Origin: Rhodoligotrophos appendicifer
GTDB lineage: Bacteria > Pseudomonadota > Alphaproteobacteria > Rhizobiales > Im1
Assembly: GCF_007474605.1 (NCBI RefSeq)
Contig: NZ_VHKL01000002.1
Span: 186,001-250,000, forward strand
Reading direction: 5' to 3'
Length of the DNA stretch: 64,000 bases
This document shows positions 1 through 8,068 of this stretch, in pieces. How positions within the stretch are numbered: the stretch's first letter is position 1; each line of letters opens with the position of its first letter. A program made the position numbers and the translations under genes. The notes beneath the pieces are model-generated. The model ran no database searches, was not told where the DNA came from, and saw only the letters and a list, made by a program, of their open reading frames with translations.

Positions 1-1023
1 GAGCTCCTGCAGGATGGTGCCGATATGCGTCATGGCCAGACGGGTCTGCGGCTTCATCTGACCCGGATCCACTGCGGCACCGTGCTTGTCCAAGGAGACC
101 TGACCGCCCAGGAAGATCATGTCGTGGCATTTGAGGCCGTGCTTGTAGGGGAGATGAATGGTCCAGTCCCAGAGGCTTTCGGGCCAGACGTGACGCCGGG
201 GGAGGCGCTGCCCGTCCTCGCGCAACATGGCCACGGCTTCGATCTTGATCTGCTGACCCGTGCGCGCAAGACGCGGAAGCGGGATGCCCGTGGCGGCGGG
301 ACCCGGCTCTTTGAAATGGTTCGCGCAGGCCATGGCCGCGGGCTCGAAATCCTCGACGGTGCCTCCGCCGACATACCAGCGGTTGACCTTGACCACGTCG
401 TCGAAGTCGGCACCTAACTCGCCCAGTGCGCTCTCGATCTGCCGCATGACCCGGTTGGTCTGGGCGACGATGTCACCCGCATGCACGACCTCGTCATCGC
501 GTATTGGAGACTGCCCGCTGACGAAAATCATCTTGCCGCATCGCACCGATGAGGCGAAGTGCGCGTTGCCCGGCGAGAGATCCCGGGAGGCCGCAAAGCT
601 GCGCGGCAGCCGCTCGTCCTTCTCGCCGCGCATGGCATAACCCTCGATCTCCACGACCATGCCGGGATAGGCGAGGTAGGGGACGGGAATAGCGGTGACG
701 GCCGGGCGTGCGCCATCCGGCAAGGCTGCGGCGACCTGCGCGAGAAACCGGTCCTCGTCCAGGGATCCGTCATTGACGTAGAAGCATAGAAGCTTCACGA
801 GGTCCGCAAGATCGCAGCCGAACTCCGCCAGCACCTTCGCGAAATTATCGATACAGCGAGGGATCTGGGCGGAAAGATCATGAGGATTGTTCACCCCGCC
901 GGAGCTTGTGAGGTCGACCTGGCCACCGACCCAGATCATCTGGCCGCATCTGACCCCATGCTTATGGCTGACATGGACCGGCCAATCCCAATGACCCTCC
1001 GGCCAAGAGTATCGCTTTTCCAC
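1..1023 (-). CDS. Tandem-domain RidA/YjgF-family protein (3' end beyond window)
   Basis: Reading the minus strand from a GTG at 1023 gives at least 341 open codons running off the window. Three consecutive RidA (YjgF/UK114) units are visible. Unit 1 (residues about 1-135) has the stretch VRCGQMIWVGGQVDL. Unit 2 (about 136-270) is the most canonical, with VRCGKMIFVSGQ, then DDVVKVNRWYV. Unit 3 restarts with WPESLWDWTIHLPYKHG, closely matching WPEGHWDWPVHVSHKHG of unit 1, and is cut off. RidA proteins hydrolyse reactive enamine/imine intermediates made by PLP and flavin enzymes, which fits the FAD oxidase and lyases that follow. The GTG has AGGAG six bases upstream. An in-frame ATG at 1077 would add 18 codons but lacks as good a ribosome site. 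Family membership is clear; the substrate is unknown. Confidence 0.85.
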   Translation of the reverse strand, partial: MEKRYSWPEGHWDWPVHVSHKHGVRCGQMIWVGGQVDLTSSGGVNNPHDLSAQIPRCIDNFAKVLAEFGCDLADLVKLLCFYVNDGSLDEDRFLAQVAAALPDGARPAVTAIPVPYLAYPGMVVEIEGYAMRGEKDERLPRSFAASRDLSPGNAHFASSVRCGKMIFVSGQSPIRDDEVVHAGDIVAQTNRVMRQIESALGELGADFDDVVKVNRWYVGGGTVEDFEPAAMACANHFKEPGPAATGIPLPRLARTGQQIKIEAVAMLREDGQRLPRRHVWPESLWDWTIHLPYKHGLKCHDMIFLGGQVSLDKHGAAVDPGQMKPQTRLAMTHIGTILQEL

Positions 1024-1119
1024 CCTTTGCTCCTGCCTGTTGAGCGATGTCCCTCGCAGTCCGGGACCAGACAGCATATTCTCAGGTCGGATTTTTTGGA
1101 AAGCCTTCAGGACGCTCAG

Positions 1120-1734
1120 ATGAAGATGCATGATCCGGACACTTTGCAGTTCTACGACACGACCGCAGAGACTTATGCGCGGCGCGAGAATGCCAAACCT
1201 GCAAAGCAACTTGACGGCTTCCTCGCGCGGCTGGCCCCGGGGGCCGACGTGCTGGAACTCGGCTGCGGCAGCGGGCACGATGCCGAGGCGATGATCGCGA
1301 AAGGCTTCGCTGTCACGCCCACCGACGGATCACAGGAGCTCGCGCAACAGGCCGGAAAACGGCTCGGGAGATCGGTGCAGGTGCTCAAGTTCGGTGATCT
1401 GGAGGCGCAGGATCAGTATGACGGCGTCTGGGCCAAGGCCTGCCTGTTGCATGTGCCGCGCGAGGCGCTGGGCGAGGTGGTCCGCCGCGTCCACACCGCA
1501 TTGCGCGGCGGCGGCGTCTTCTATTCCAGCTTCAAGCATGGCGGCGGTCATGCGAAGCGCGACAAGTTTGGCCGTTATTACAACAATCCGTCGCGGGAAT
1601 GGCTGGAAGAGGTCTACGGCACTCTGCCCTGGGCCAGCCTCTCCATCGAGACCTCTTCGGGACGAGGCTTCGACGACGAGCCAGCGGAGTTCCTGCATGT
1701 GACGGCCATCAAAGCCGGTGATCAAGCGGGTTAA
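1120..1734 (+). CDS. Class I SAM-dependent methyltransferase
   Basis: 204 residues, transcribed divergently from the RidA gene. The glycine-rich SAM-binding motif I (LELGCGSGHD, residues 45-54) is followed by an acidic residue at the end of strand 2 (TPTDGS, Asp69) and a post-motif region with KACLLHVP, as in small Methyltransf_11/25 proteins. The ATG at 1120 is preferred over upstream in-frame codons because AGGAC sits about seven bases before it and homology-like sequence (YDTTAETYARRE) begins directly after. The acceptor substrate cannot be told; many such stand-alone proteins act on small metabolites. Its stop codon overlaps the 16-bp element that precedes the next gene. Confidence 0.8.
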   Translation: MKMHDPDTLQFYDTTAETYARRENAKPAKQLDGFLARLAPGADVLELGCGSGHDAEAMIAKGFAVTPTDGSQELAQQAGKRLGRSVQVLKFGDLEAQDQYDGVWAKACLLHVPREALGEVVRRVHTALRGGGVFYSSFKHGGGHAKRDKFGRYYNNPSREWLEEVYGTLPWASLSIETSSGRGFDDEPAEFLHVTAIKAGDQAG

Positions 1735-1748
1735 AACAAACATTTGAA
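1733..1748 (+). promoter_or_regulatory. Candidate operator, copy 1 of a 16-bp repeated element
   Basis: AAAACAAACATTTGAA, containing the imperfect palindrome CAAA-CA-TTTG. The same 16 bases occur inverted at 4613-4628, so the element faces both the DapA-family gene (1812) and the GMC gene (4472) in the same orientation. A plausible -10 (TATAGT, 1770-1775) lies downstream. Binding protein unknown; the TetR regulator at 5311-6024 is the local candidate. Confidence 0.55.
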
Positions 1749-1811
1749 TTGAGTGTTTAAGGGGGGCAATATAGTCGCTGCAGGCATTCAGGCAGAGAAG
1801 GATCACAGTCT

Positions 1812-2756
1812 ATGGCGAAGATGCGTTTCACAGGGTCATTCGTGGCGATGATCACGCCCTTCAACAAGGACGGCACCGTCGATTACGAGGCGTTCAGGTC
1901 TCTTCTCGGGTTTCAAGAAGCCAATGGCACCCGCGCCGTGCTGATCCTCGGTTCGACGGGCGAGATCTCCATGCTCAGCGGCGATGAGCGGCGGGAGATC
2001 GTCGCCAAGACCGCGAAGATGAAGACCGGCGGCATGAAGTTCTTCTATGGCTGCACCGGCGGCGATACGAAGGCCACCATCGACATGCTGCGCTTCGCCA
2101 AGGCGGAGGGGGCGGATGGGGCAATTCTCGCCGCGCCCGCCTATATCTGCGCGCCGGAGGACGACATCGAGCGCTATTTCCTGGAGGCTGCGGACGCGGT
2201 CGAGTTGCCCATGGGCGTCTACAACAACCCGCCTCGGGTCAAAACCGATCTCGGCCACGAGGCGCTGCTGAGAATCTTCCGGCACCCGAATTACGTGGTG
2301 CACAAGGAATCGACCGCACGGGTGGGACAAGTGGCGCAGGTCATCGCGGGGCGCCCGGATGTGGCCGTGATGTGCTGCGATTCTCCCAATCTGGGGCTGG
2401 TCGTTCCTACCATGGCCTTGGGCGGGCACGGAACTGCGAACATGACCGGCAATATCGCGCCGGCGGAAATGGCTCTCCTGTCGACGCCCTGGGGGACGGA
2501 CGGGGCCGATGGCATGACCTTCCGAGAGACCTATCTGCGCCTGCTGCCGCTGCTCCACTACACCTATTCGGCGGTCAATCCGGTGGCGGTCAAATCGCTG
2601 ATGAAGGCCATCGGGCTGCCCAGCGGCGATCTTCGCCGGCCGCTCACGGCCCTGCAGGGGCCGGCGCTGGAGAAGGGGCTGGCCATCGTCCGCGACCTGG
2701 GTCTGGCCGAGCGTTACGACCTGCCGATCCGGGCCGCCAGCATCGCCGCGGAGTAG
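1812..2756 (+). CDS. DapA/NanA-family (class I aldolase) lyase or synthase
   Basis: 314 residues, typical length for the dihydrodipicolinate synthase/N-acetylneuraminate lyase family. The pyruvate-carboxylate loop GSTGE (47-51), the proton-relay Tyr137 (GVYNNPP) and the Schiff-base Lys165 (VVHKEST) are all in the expected places. The family joins or splits pyruvate or other 2-oxo acids with an aldehyde or imine, or dehydrates/deaminates 2-oxo acids. The neighbours (GMC oxidoreductase, racemase family, FAD oxidase, RidA) argue for a catabolic role rather than lysine synthesis. The gene starts 64 bp after the 16-bp element and is convergent with the GMC gene, three bases away. Exact substrate unknown. 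Confidence 0.85.
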   Translation: MAKMRFTGSFVAMITPFNKDGTVDYEAFRSLLGFQEANGTRAVLILGSTGEISMLSGDERREIVAKTAKMKTGGMKFFYGCTGGDTKATIDMLRFAKAEGADGAILAAPAYICAPEDDIERYFLEAADAVELPMGVYNNPPRVKTDLGHEALLRIFRHPNYVVHKESTARVGQVAQVIAGRPDVAVMCCDSPNLGLVVPTMALGGHGTANMTGNIAPAEMALLSTPWGTDGADGMTFRETYLRLLPLLHYTYSAVNPVAVKSLMKAIGLPSGDLRRPLTALQGPALEKGLAIVRDLGLAERYDLPIRAASIAAE

Positions 2757-2759
2757 GCG

Positions 2760-4472
2760 TCAGGCCTGCCTCTGTTCACCGAGGATGAGCTCGCTCATCC
2801 GCTCGGCGATCATCATCGTCGGGAGGTTCGTGTTGGCGCGCGGCACATCCGGCATGACCGAGGCGTCGACGACCCGCAGGCCCTCGGCGCCGATGACCTT
2901 GCCCGAGCGGGTGACGACCGCGAGCGGGTCGTCCTCGCGGCCCATCCGACAGGTCCCCGCGGCATGCCAGACGCCGTGGACCTTGCCGCGCACGAACTGC
3001 TCCAGCAGCCTGTCGTCGGCGAGCAAGGCCTCCACCGGATCATCTTCCGTCACCACCCTTCGCAGGAGCTGTCGCCGTGCCCAAGCAGGGCCATCCAGCA
3101 TCCGGGCGAGGATCGTGGTGAGCACGAGGTTCTTGCGGCTGACAACGCCGAGATCGCGGATGCGCTCGCTGTAGCTGGTCGGGAAAGGATCATTCGCCAC
3201 CGCCCGCATGGAGGGGGTCTCGTAGAGGCGGGCGATCAGCCGCAGACCCGCTTTCAGCCGTTCCACGTCGCGGTAGTCGGAGAGCATGGCGAATTCCACA
3301 TGCGGTTCGCGCTCCGGCGAGGGTCCCTGCAGCGCGACATGGCCGCGGGAATGGACCTTGTTCACCCAGGTCATCAGCGAGCCGATCTGCTCGCCGACGG
3401 GGTGCCAGCCGGTCTTCGTCACAGCGACCATGTACATATCGCTTTCCGGGCACTCGGGGACATTCGAGCTGTAGCGCATGGCGACATGGATATGGCGACG
3501 CAGGCCGGAGGGCTTAAGACGTGCCGCCTGCGGGATATGGGCCGAAATCGACAGGGTCGGATGGTCGTGCAGATTGCGTCCCACGCCGCGCCGATCGACG
3601 GACACCTCGACTCCCGCTTCGCGCAATGCCGCTCCCGGCCCGATGCCGGCGCGCATCAGCATGGCGGGGGAGTGCAGGGCGCCGGCGCAGAGAATGATCT
3701 CGCGGGCCTCGATGCGTCGTTCCGTGCCGGACTGGCGGACCAAGACACCTGTGGCACGGGTGCCGTCCATCACCAGGCCGTGGACCTGGGTGTTCGCAAG
3801 GATGTCGAGGTTGGGGCGGCGGCGCGTCGCGTTGTCGAGATAGCCAATGGCCGAGGAGACGCGTCGATCCAGGATGTTGGAGATGGCGACCGGAAAGAAG
3901 CCGTCGCCGAATTCGCCGTTCTGGTCGGAAAGCTCGGCAAAGCCGGAGCTGCGGAAAGCGTCAGCGGCCGCGGTGGAAAATTTCGGCCAAGTCTGCTGGA
4001 AGATGCGCCGGATCGGAATGGGGCCGTCCTTGCCATGCAGCGGCCCGCCAAAATCCATGTCACGTTCGATTCGCCGGAAGCAGGGCAGTACGCTCTCCCA
4101 ATCCCACCCCACGAGACCGTCAGCCGCCCAGGCGTCATAATCTGCCGGCGTCCCACGATTGGCCTGCATGTCGTTGAGGCTGGAGCCGCCGCCCATGATC
4201 CGCGCCTGTTCGTAGCGCCTGGGAGTGGCGGCGTCAGGATCGTTGTGGGGCACGGGGGTCAGGTGGACACGAAGCTCGGGCCAGATGTTCCTGGCGTTGA
4301 AGTAAGCGATGCGCGGATAGCTATCGAGGATGGCCTCCTCAACGGCGTCAGGCGGCGTGTCACGGCCCGCTTCGAGCAGGGCCACCCGGAAGCGAGGATC
4401 CGCCGACAAGCGATTGGCCAGGACGCAGCCGGCAGAGCCGCCGCCGACGATGAGGAAATCATAGCGGCTCAT
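2760..4472 (-). CDS. GMC-family FAD oxidoreductase (choline-dehydrogenase-like)
   Basis: 570 residues from ATG 4472, right for the glucose-methanol-choline family. The N-terminus has the FAD dinucleotide motif (LIVGGGSAGCVLANRL, residues 8-23). The C-terminus has the family block with the HAAGTCRMG stretch and DVPRANTNLPTMMIAERM. These flavoenzymes oxidise alcohols to aldehydes or ketones in the cytoplasm or at the membrane. An open frame extends to 4604, but the extra 44 residues look unconserved and 4472 begins exactly at the FAD fold. The gene is divergent from the racemase-family gene at 4644, and the 171-bp gap holds the second copy of the 16-bp element. Confidence 0.88.
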   Translation of the reverse strand: MSRYDFLIVGGGSAGCVLANRLSADPRFRVALLEAGRDTPPDAVEEAILDSYPRIAYFNARNIWPELRVHLTPVPHNDPDAATPRRYEQARIMGGGSSLNDMQANRGTPADYDAWAADGLVGWDWESVLPCFRRIERDMDFGGPLHGKDGPIPIRRIFQQTWPKFSTAAADAFRSSGFAELSDQNGEFGDGFFPVAISNILDRRVSSAIGYLDNATRRRPNLDILANTQVHGLVMDGTRATGVLVRQSGTERRIEAREIILCAGALHSPAMLMRAGIGPGAALREAGVEVSVDRRGVGRNLHDHPTLSISAHIPQAARLKPSGLRRHIHVAMRYSSNVPECPESDMYMVAVTKTGWHPVGEQIGSLMTWVNKVHSRGHVALQGPSPEREPHVEFAMLSDYRDVERLKAGLRLIARLYETPSMRAVANDPFPTSYSERIRDLGVVSRKNLVLTTILARMLDGPAWARRQLLRRVVTEDDPVEALLADDRLLEQFVRGKVHGVWHAAGTCRMGREDDPLAVVTRSGKVIGAEGLRVVDASVMPDVPRANTNLPTMMIAERMSELILGEQRQA

Positions 4473-4612
4473 GGCAGCCTGCTTGTGAACAGCCCGATCC
4501 ACGAGACGAGGGAAAAGGGTGACGCGAGCCAGAGGTCCATTGCTGCTATTGTCCGCGTGAGGTTTCTCGATCAGAGTGTGCATCCTTAGGGGCGATGATT
4601 TCAATCGTCCAT

Positions 4613-4628
4613 TTCAAATGTTTGTTTT
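4613..4628 (-). promoter_or_regulatory. Candidate operator, copy 2 of the 16-bp repeated element
   Basis: Reverse complement of the 1733-1748 element, identical over 16 bases. It lies between the GMC gene and the TTG start at 4644, immediately before the GGGAGG ribosome site at 4633-4638 of the racemase-family gene. It could therefore control both divergent genes. Confidence 0.55.
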
Positions 4629-4643
4629 GATCGGGAGGACCGG

Positions 4644-5372
4644 TTGGCACTGAGAACCGTTCATGGCCATAGCCTGGGCATGCTCATCCTGGATACGCAT
4701 TTCGTCCGCATCCCGGGGGACGTGGGAAACAGCGCCACCTGGCCGTTTCCCATCCAATACCGCATCGTGCGCGGGGCCGATCCGCATCGGGTGATCGATG
4801 GCGGCGGCGAGGGGCTGCTCGACGGCTTCATCGCCGCAGGCCTCGACCTCGTCGACCACGGGGCCACCGCGATCTCGACCACATGCGGGTTTCTGGCAAT
4901 GTTCCAGGAGGAGCTGGCGGCAGCTTTGCCGGTGCCCGTGGCCACGACCAGCCTGCTGCAGATCCCGCTGATCGAGCGGCTGCTCCCGAAAGGCCGCGGC
5001 GTCGGCATCCTGACCGCCGAAGCCGCCCAGCTTTCGGCGCGGCATCTCAAGGCCGTTGGGGTCGAGCACGACCTTCCCCGGGAAAGCCCGCCACGAGACG
5101 GGGCCTTCTGGTCGATGATCACAGGCGGCGACAATGTCGACCGCAAGGCCATCGAGGAGGAAGTTCTGGCTGCCGCTCAGCGGCTCATGACGCGCGATCC
5201 CCAGCTGGGCGCCATCGTCATCGAATGCGCGAACATGCCGACCTATGCGGCGTCGCTGGCTGAGCGCACCGGCCTGCCGATCTTCGACATCGTGACCATG
5301 TGCAAATGGCTCATGTCCGGGCTCGTGCCGACGGTCTATCCGACGTCCGGTCTTCCGCAGAAGGCGCCTTGA
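4644..5372 (+). CDS. Aspartate/glutamate/hydantoin racemase-family protein
   Basis: 242 residues. Two cysteines in the positions of the racemase catalytic pair are visible: Cys81 in AISTTCGF and Cys195 in VIECANM. This is the pattern of the Asp/Glu racemase superfamily, which also includes maleate isomerase, arylmalonate decarboxylase and hydantoin racemase. A cofactor-free epimerase or isomerase acting on an amino or dicarboxylic acid is the likely role. The start is a TTG with GGGAGG five bases upstream; the next ATG (4680) would remove the first strand of the fold. Its 3' end overlaps the convergent TetR gene by 62 bp. Confidence 0.75.
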   Translation: MALRTVHGHSLGMLILDTHFVRIPGDVGNSATWPFPIQYRIVRGADPHRVIDGGGEGLLDGFIAAGLDLVDHGATAISTTCGFLAMFQEELAAALPVPVATTSLLQIPLIERLLPKGRGVGILTAEAAQLSARHLKAVGVEHDLPRESPPRDGAFWSMITGGDNVDRKAIEEEVLAAAQRLMTRDPQLGAIVIECANMPTYAASLAERTGLPIFDIVTMCKWLMSGLVPTVYPTSGLPQKAP

Positions 5373-6024
5373 AGCCTTCGGAGATGAAGCGCCGCAAGTG
5401 ACAGATCACCCGGGCATCGTCGAGACCGCTGTGGCTCACCGCGAGGCCGGGGAGATCCCGCGCGGCCGGGTCGAGGTCGCCGAGGATCTGCATCATGGCG
5501 CCGCGGGCGAAATCATAGCGGAGGGCGATTTCGGGCGCCGAAAGATGCGGCAGGCTCTTTCCCAGGGCCTCCAGGAAAAGGCGATGCAATTGATCGAACT
5601 GCTCGGCGAGGATGGTGTTGGTCAGGGGCCGCGGCAAGGCGCGCACCTGCAGCAAGAGGCGAACGGCCGCGCGACCGCCAAGACGGTCGATGCTGTGCTC
5701 GACCATGGGGCGCACCAGGGCGTCAACAATGTCGTCGATGGCCACCGCCTCACCGGCGCTGCGCTCGATGCAGGCGTGCAAGGCAGCGAGGCGTGCCTCG
5801 TTGATGGGGCGCAGGCAATGCTCAAGAACGCTGCGCGTCAGCTCGTCCTTCGAGCGGAAGTAATAGTTCACGGCGGCGATGTTAGCGCCCGCCTCCTCGG
5901 TGATCTCTCGCAAGGTCGCCGCATCGATGCCGCGGTTCGAGAAGACACGCAACGCCGCTTCGATGAGGCGGCCGCGGGTATCGACCTCGCGCTCCGTTGG
6001 AAGAATGGCGGCGCTCTCACTCAC
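5311..6024 (-). CDS. TetR-family transcriptional regulator
   Basis: 237 residues from a GTG at 6024 with GAGGA eight bases upstream. The N-terminal helix-turn-helix is clear: AALRVFSNRGIDAATLREI, then AGANIAAVNYYFRSKDEL (about residues 22-63). The C-terminal ligand domain resembles the CecR/YbiH type (RPMVEHSIDRLGGRAAVRLL). It is divergent from the FAD oxidase at 6096 with a 71-bp gap that must hold both promoters. It is the only regulator gene in the first 7 kb and so the natural candidate to control the cluster, although the 16-bp element is not found in its own promoter gap. Confidence 0.85.
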   Translation of the reverse strand: MSESAAILPTEREVDTRGRLIEAALRVFSNRGIDAATLREITEEAGANIAAVNYYFRSKDELTRSVLEHCLRPINEARLAALHACIERSAGEAVAIDDIVDALVRPMVEHSIDRLGGRAAVRLLLQVRALPRPLTNTILAEQFDQLHRLFLEALGKSLPHLSAPEIALRYDFARGAMMQILGDLDPAARDLPGLAVSHSGLDDARVICHLRRFISEGFKAPSAEDRTSDRPSARART

Positions 6025-6095
6025 TTGCGCGTCCTCGTGACCCTGCCGCTTCCCCAGCCTGCGACAGCCTACACACTCCTCTATCAGGATCCGGC

Positions 6096-7205
6096 ATGAA
6101 CACGAAAGCCTATGACGTCGCGATCATCGGGGGCGGCCTGGTGGGGGCAAGCCTCGCCTGGGGTCTGGCGCGCGAGAAGCTCAGGGTCATCGTGCTGGAC
6201 GAGGGCGACGTGGCGCATCGGGCCTCACGGGGGAATTTCGCGCTGGTCTGGGTGCAGACGAAAGGCTTCGGTCTGCCGCGCTATGCGGCCTGGACACGGC
6301 AATCGGCCGAATTGTGGGGCGGTTTCGCCGCCGAACTCGAAGAGGGCACGGGGGTGAACGTCGCCCTGGAGCAGCCGGGGGGCTTCCATGTGGCGCTTTC
6401 GGAGGCGGAATTCGAGCGGTTGAAGGTAGTGACCCTGCGGCTGCACAATCAGGCCGACATGGTCGCCTATCCTCACGAGATCCTGGATGGCGACGAGATC
6501 CGCAAGCGCATCCCCGGGACCGGTCCCGACATTGTCGGCGGCAGCTACAGCCCGCTCGACGGACATCTGAACTCGCTCAGGCTCTTTCGCGCGCTGCATG
6601 TGGCGATGGGTCAAGACGGAACCACCTATCGAGCCAATCATCGCGTCGAGACGATCGAAACCGGAGACGGGTTCAGGATCAAGGGCGCGGATTTCGCCAT
6701 CGATGCCGACCGGCTCGTGCTGGCCGCAGGCCTCGGCAATGCCCGGCTCGCACCCATGGTCGGCTTGAACGCGCCGGTGCGGCCGCAGCGCGGGCAGATC
6801 ATCGTCACGGAGAGATTGCCGCGCTTCATGGAGCATCCGATCCAGACCCTGCGACAGACGGATGACGGCACCGTGCTGATCGGCGATTCGCAAGAGGAGG
6901 CGGGGCTGGCGGACGATGTGGGTACCGGCATCCTGAGCGTCATGGCCGACAGGGCAGTGCGGATTTTTCCGCGGCTCAGGGATGTGAGGGTCGTCCGGAG
7001 CTGGGCGGCGCTGCGGGTGATGAGCCCCGACGGCTTTCCGATCTACGAGCAGTCGAGCACGCATCCAGGCGCCTTCGTCGCGACGTGCCATAGCGGTGTG
7101 ACACTGGCCGCGGCGCATGCCCGGCTTCTCGCACCGGCCATCGCGGCCGGGGCCCTGCCACAGACGTTCAACGACTTCCGGGCCGGGCGATTTGCCGGAG
7201 CCTAG
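6096..7205 (+). CDS. DAO-family FAD-dependent amine/imino-acid oxidoreductase
   Basis: 369 residues with an N-terminal FAD motif (VAIIGGGLVGASLAWGLA, about 7-24) followed by SRGNFALVWVQTKG, typical of the D-amino-acid oxidase/sarcosine oxidase beta group that includes HcnC, LhpB and octopine oxidase subunit B. The C-terminal block SWAALRVMSPDGFPIYE is also present. These enzymes oxidise a secondary or D-amine to an imine, a natural substrate for the RidA protein at the start of the window. HcnC/LhpB relatives usually need small ferredoxin-like partners; none is encoded nearby, so it may act alone. The ATG at 6096 follows AGGAT; the frame is open further upstream without conserved sequence. 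Confidence 0.83.
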   Translation: MNTKAYDVAIIGGGLVGASLAWGLAREKLRVIVLDEGDVAHRASRGNFALVWVQTKGFGLPRYAAWTRQSAELWGGFAAELEEGTGVNVALEQPGGFHVALSEAEFERLKVVTLRLHNQADMVAYPHEILDGDEIRKRIPGTGPDIVGGSYSPLDGHLNSLRLFRALHVAMGQDGTTYRANHRVETIETGDGFRIKGADFAIDADRLVLAAGLGNARLAPMVGLNAPVRPQRGQIIVTERLPRFMEHPIQTLRQTDDGTVLIGDSQEEAGLADDVGTGILSVMADRAVRIFPRLRDVRVVRSWAALRVMSPDGFPIYEQSSTHPGAFVATCHSGVTLAAAHARLLAPAIAAGALPQTFNDFRAGRFAGA

Positions 7206-7272
7206 GCTCCTCGGAGGCTAGGCGGGGTCATCACCCCAATTTCAGGGATGCTTCCGGTGAGGCTTCACCGGA
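7201..7272. terminator. Two adjacent hairpins between convergent genes
   Basis: An inverted repeat spans 7201-7222 (CCTAGGCTCC / GGAGGCTAGG, two-base loop, one mismatch). A second spans 7253-7272 (TCCGGTGA, loop GGCT, TCACCGGA; perfect 8-bp stem). They separate the FAD oxidase and the convergent carbonic anhydrase. No T tract follows on either strand, so this is a probable but not canonical bidirectional terminator. Confidence 0.4.
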
Positions 7273-7280
7273 GGGTGCTG

Positions 7281-8006
7281 TCAAATAACCGTCACCTTGC
7301 CGGTGGCCAGGTCGTAGATTCCACCGACGACGGTGAGCTTGTTCTGGGCTACCCGCTCGGCAAGAACCGGGTCGGATGTCTTCAGCCGCTCGACGTTCAA
7401 GCGAACATTGGCGACGGTTGTGGCCTCCATGAGATCGGTCGCGCCCTCCTTTTTCGCCGCATCCACGGCGGGAGTGAGAGACTTCATCAGAATCGGGAGG
7501 TGACCGGGAAGCTCGGTGCCGTCGTTGACGACGCTGATGGCGCTGCGAATGGCACCGCAATTGGTGTGGCCCAGAACCATGATCAGCGGTGCGCCCAGCA
7601 CCAAGGTGCCGAATTCCAAGCTCGCCAGGCCATCGTCATTGACGAAATTTCCGGCGACGCGGACGACGAAGAGATCGCCCGGCTGCTGGTCGAAGGCAAA
7701 TTCCGGAGCGACGCGGCTGTCGGCACAGCTTACGATCGACGCAAACGGATATTGCGAGCCGACCCGTGCCGCGCGACCGGCGGAGAAGTCCCTGGCGTTT
7801 GGTGTGTTCGCAACATAGCGCGCATTGCCGTCGACGAGACGCTTCAGGGCTTCCTCGCCGCTGATCGCGTTTGCAGGCGTCTGGGCAAATGCCCCGCGCG
7901 ACAGAAACACGCTCGATGCCGCCAAAGCCGCAGCCCCGCCGAACAGCAACTCGCGGCGGCCTAAACGTAAACCTTCATGGTCACAATTATTGCACATTGA
8001 AATCAC
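7281..8006 (-). CDS. Exported beta-class carbonic anhydrase
   Basis: 241 residues. Zinc and active-site residues of beta carbonic anhydrase are intact: Cys94-x-Asp96-x-Arg98 (SCADSR) and His147-x2-Cys150 (GHTNCGA). The N-terminus carries GRRELLFGGAAALAASS and an AFAQ cleavage-like site (about 39-42), a Tat-type signal, so the enzyme should interconvert CO2 and bicarbonate in the periplasm. A CxxC (CNNC) precedes the twin arginines. The GTG at 8006 has GAGG six bases upstream; ATG 7997 (three codons later) is an alternative. The nearby XRE and SulP genes suggest a bicarbonate acquisition or pH role. Confidence 0.88.
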   Translation of the reverse strand: MISMCNNCDHEGLRLGRRELLFGGAAALAASSVFLSRGAFAQTPANAISGEEALKRLVDGNARYVANTPNARDFSAGRAARVGSQYPFASIVSCADSRVAPEFAFDQQPGDLFVVRVAGNFVNDDGLASLEFGTLVLGAPLIMVLGHTNCGAIRSAISVVNDGTELPGHLPILMKSLTPAVDAAKKEGATDLMEATTVANVRLNVERLKTSDPVLAERVAQNKLTVVGGIYDLATGKVTVI

Positions 8007-8068
8007 TACCCCCCTCGGCGTTCACTTCGCAGGCGTCGTTGAATCGACATTTCTAGAATGACTTTTTT

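Noticed and set aside
1812-2756. Lysine-biosynthetic DapA
   Set aside because: Family residues match, but the neighbours are catabolic oxidases and a racemase-family enzyme, and no other lysine or diaminopimelate gene is near.
6096-7205. Assignment of the FAD oxidase as the hydroxyproline (LhpB) or cyanide (HcnC) enzyme
   Set aside because: The partner ferredoxin-like subunits and proline racemase of those systems are missing, so only the family can be claimed.
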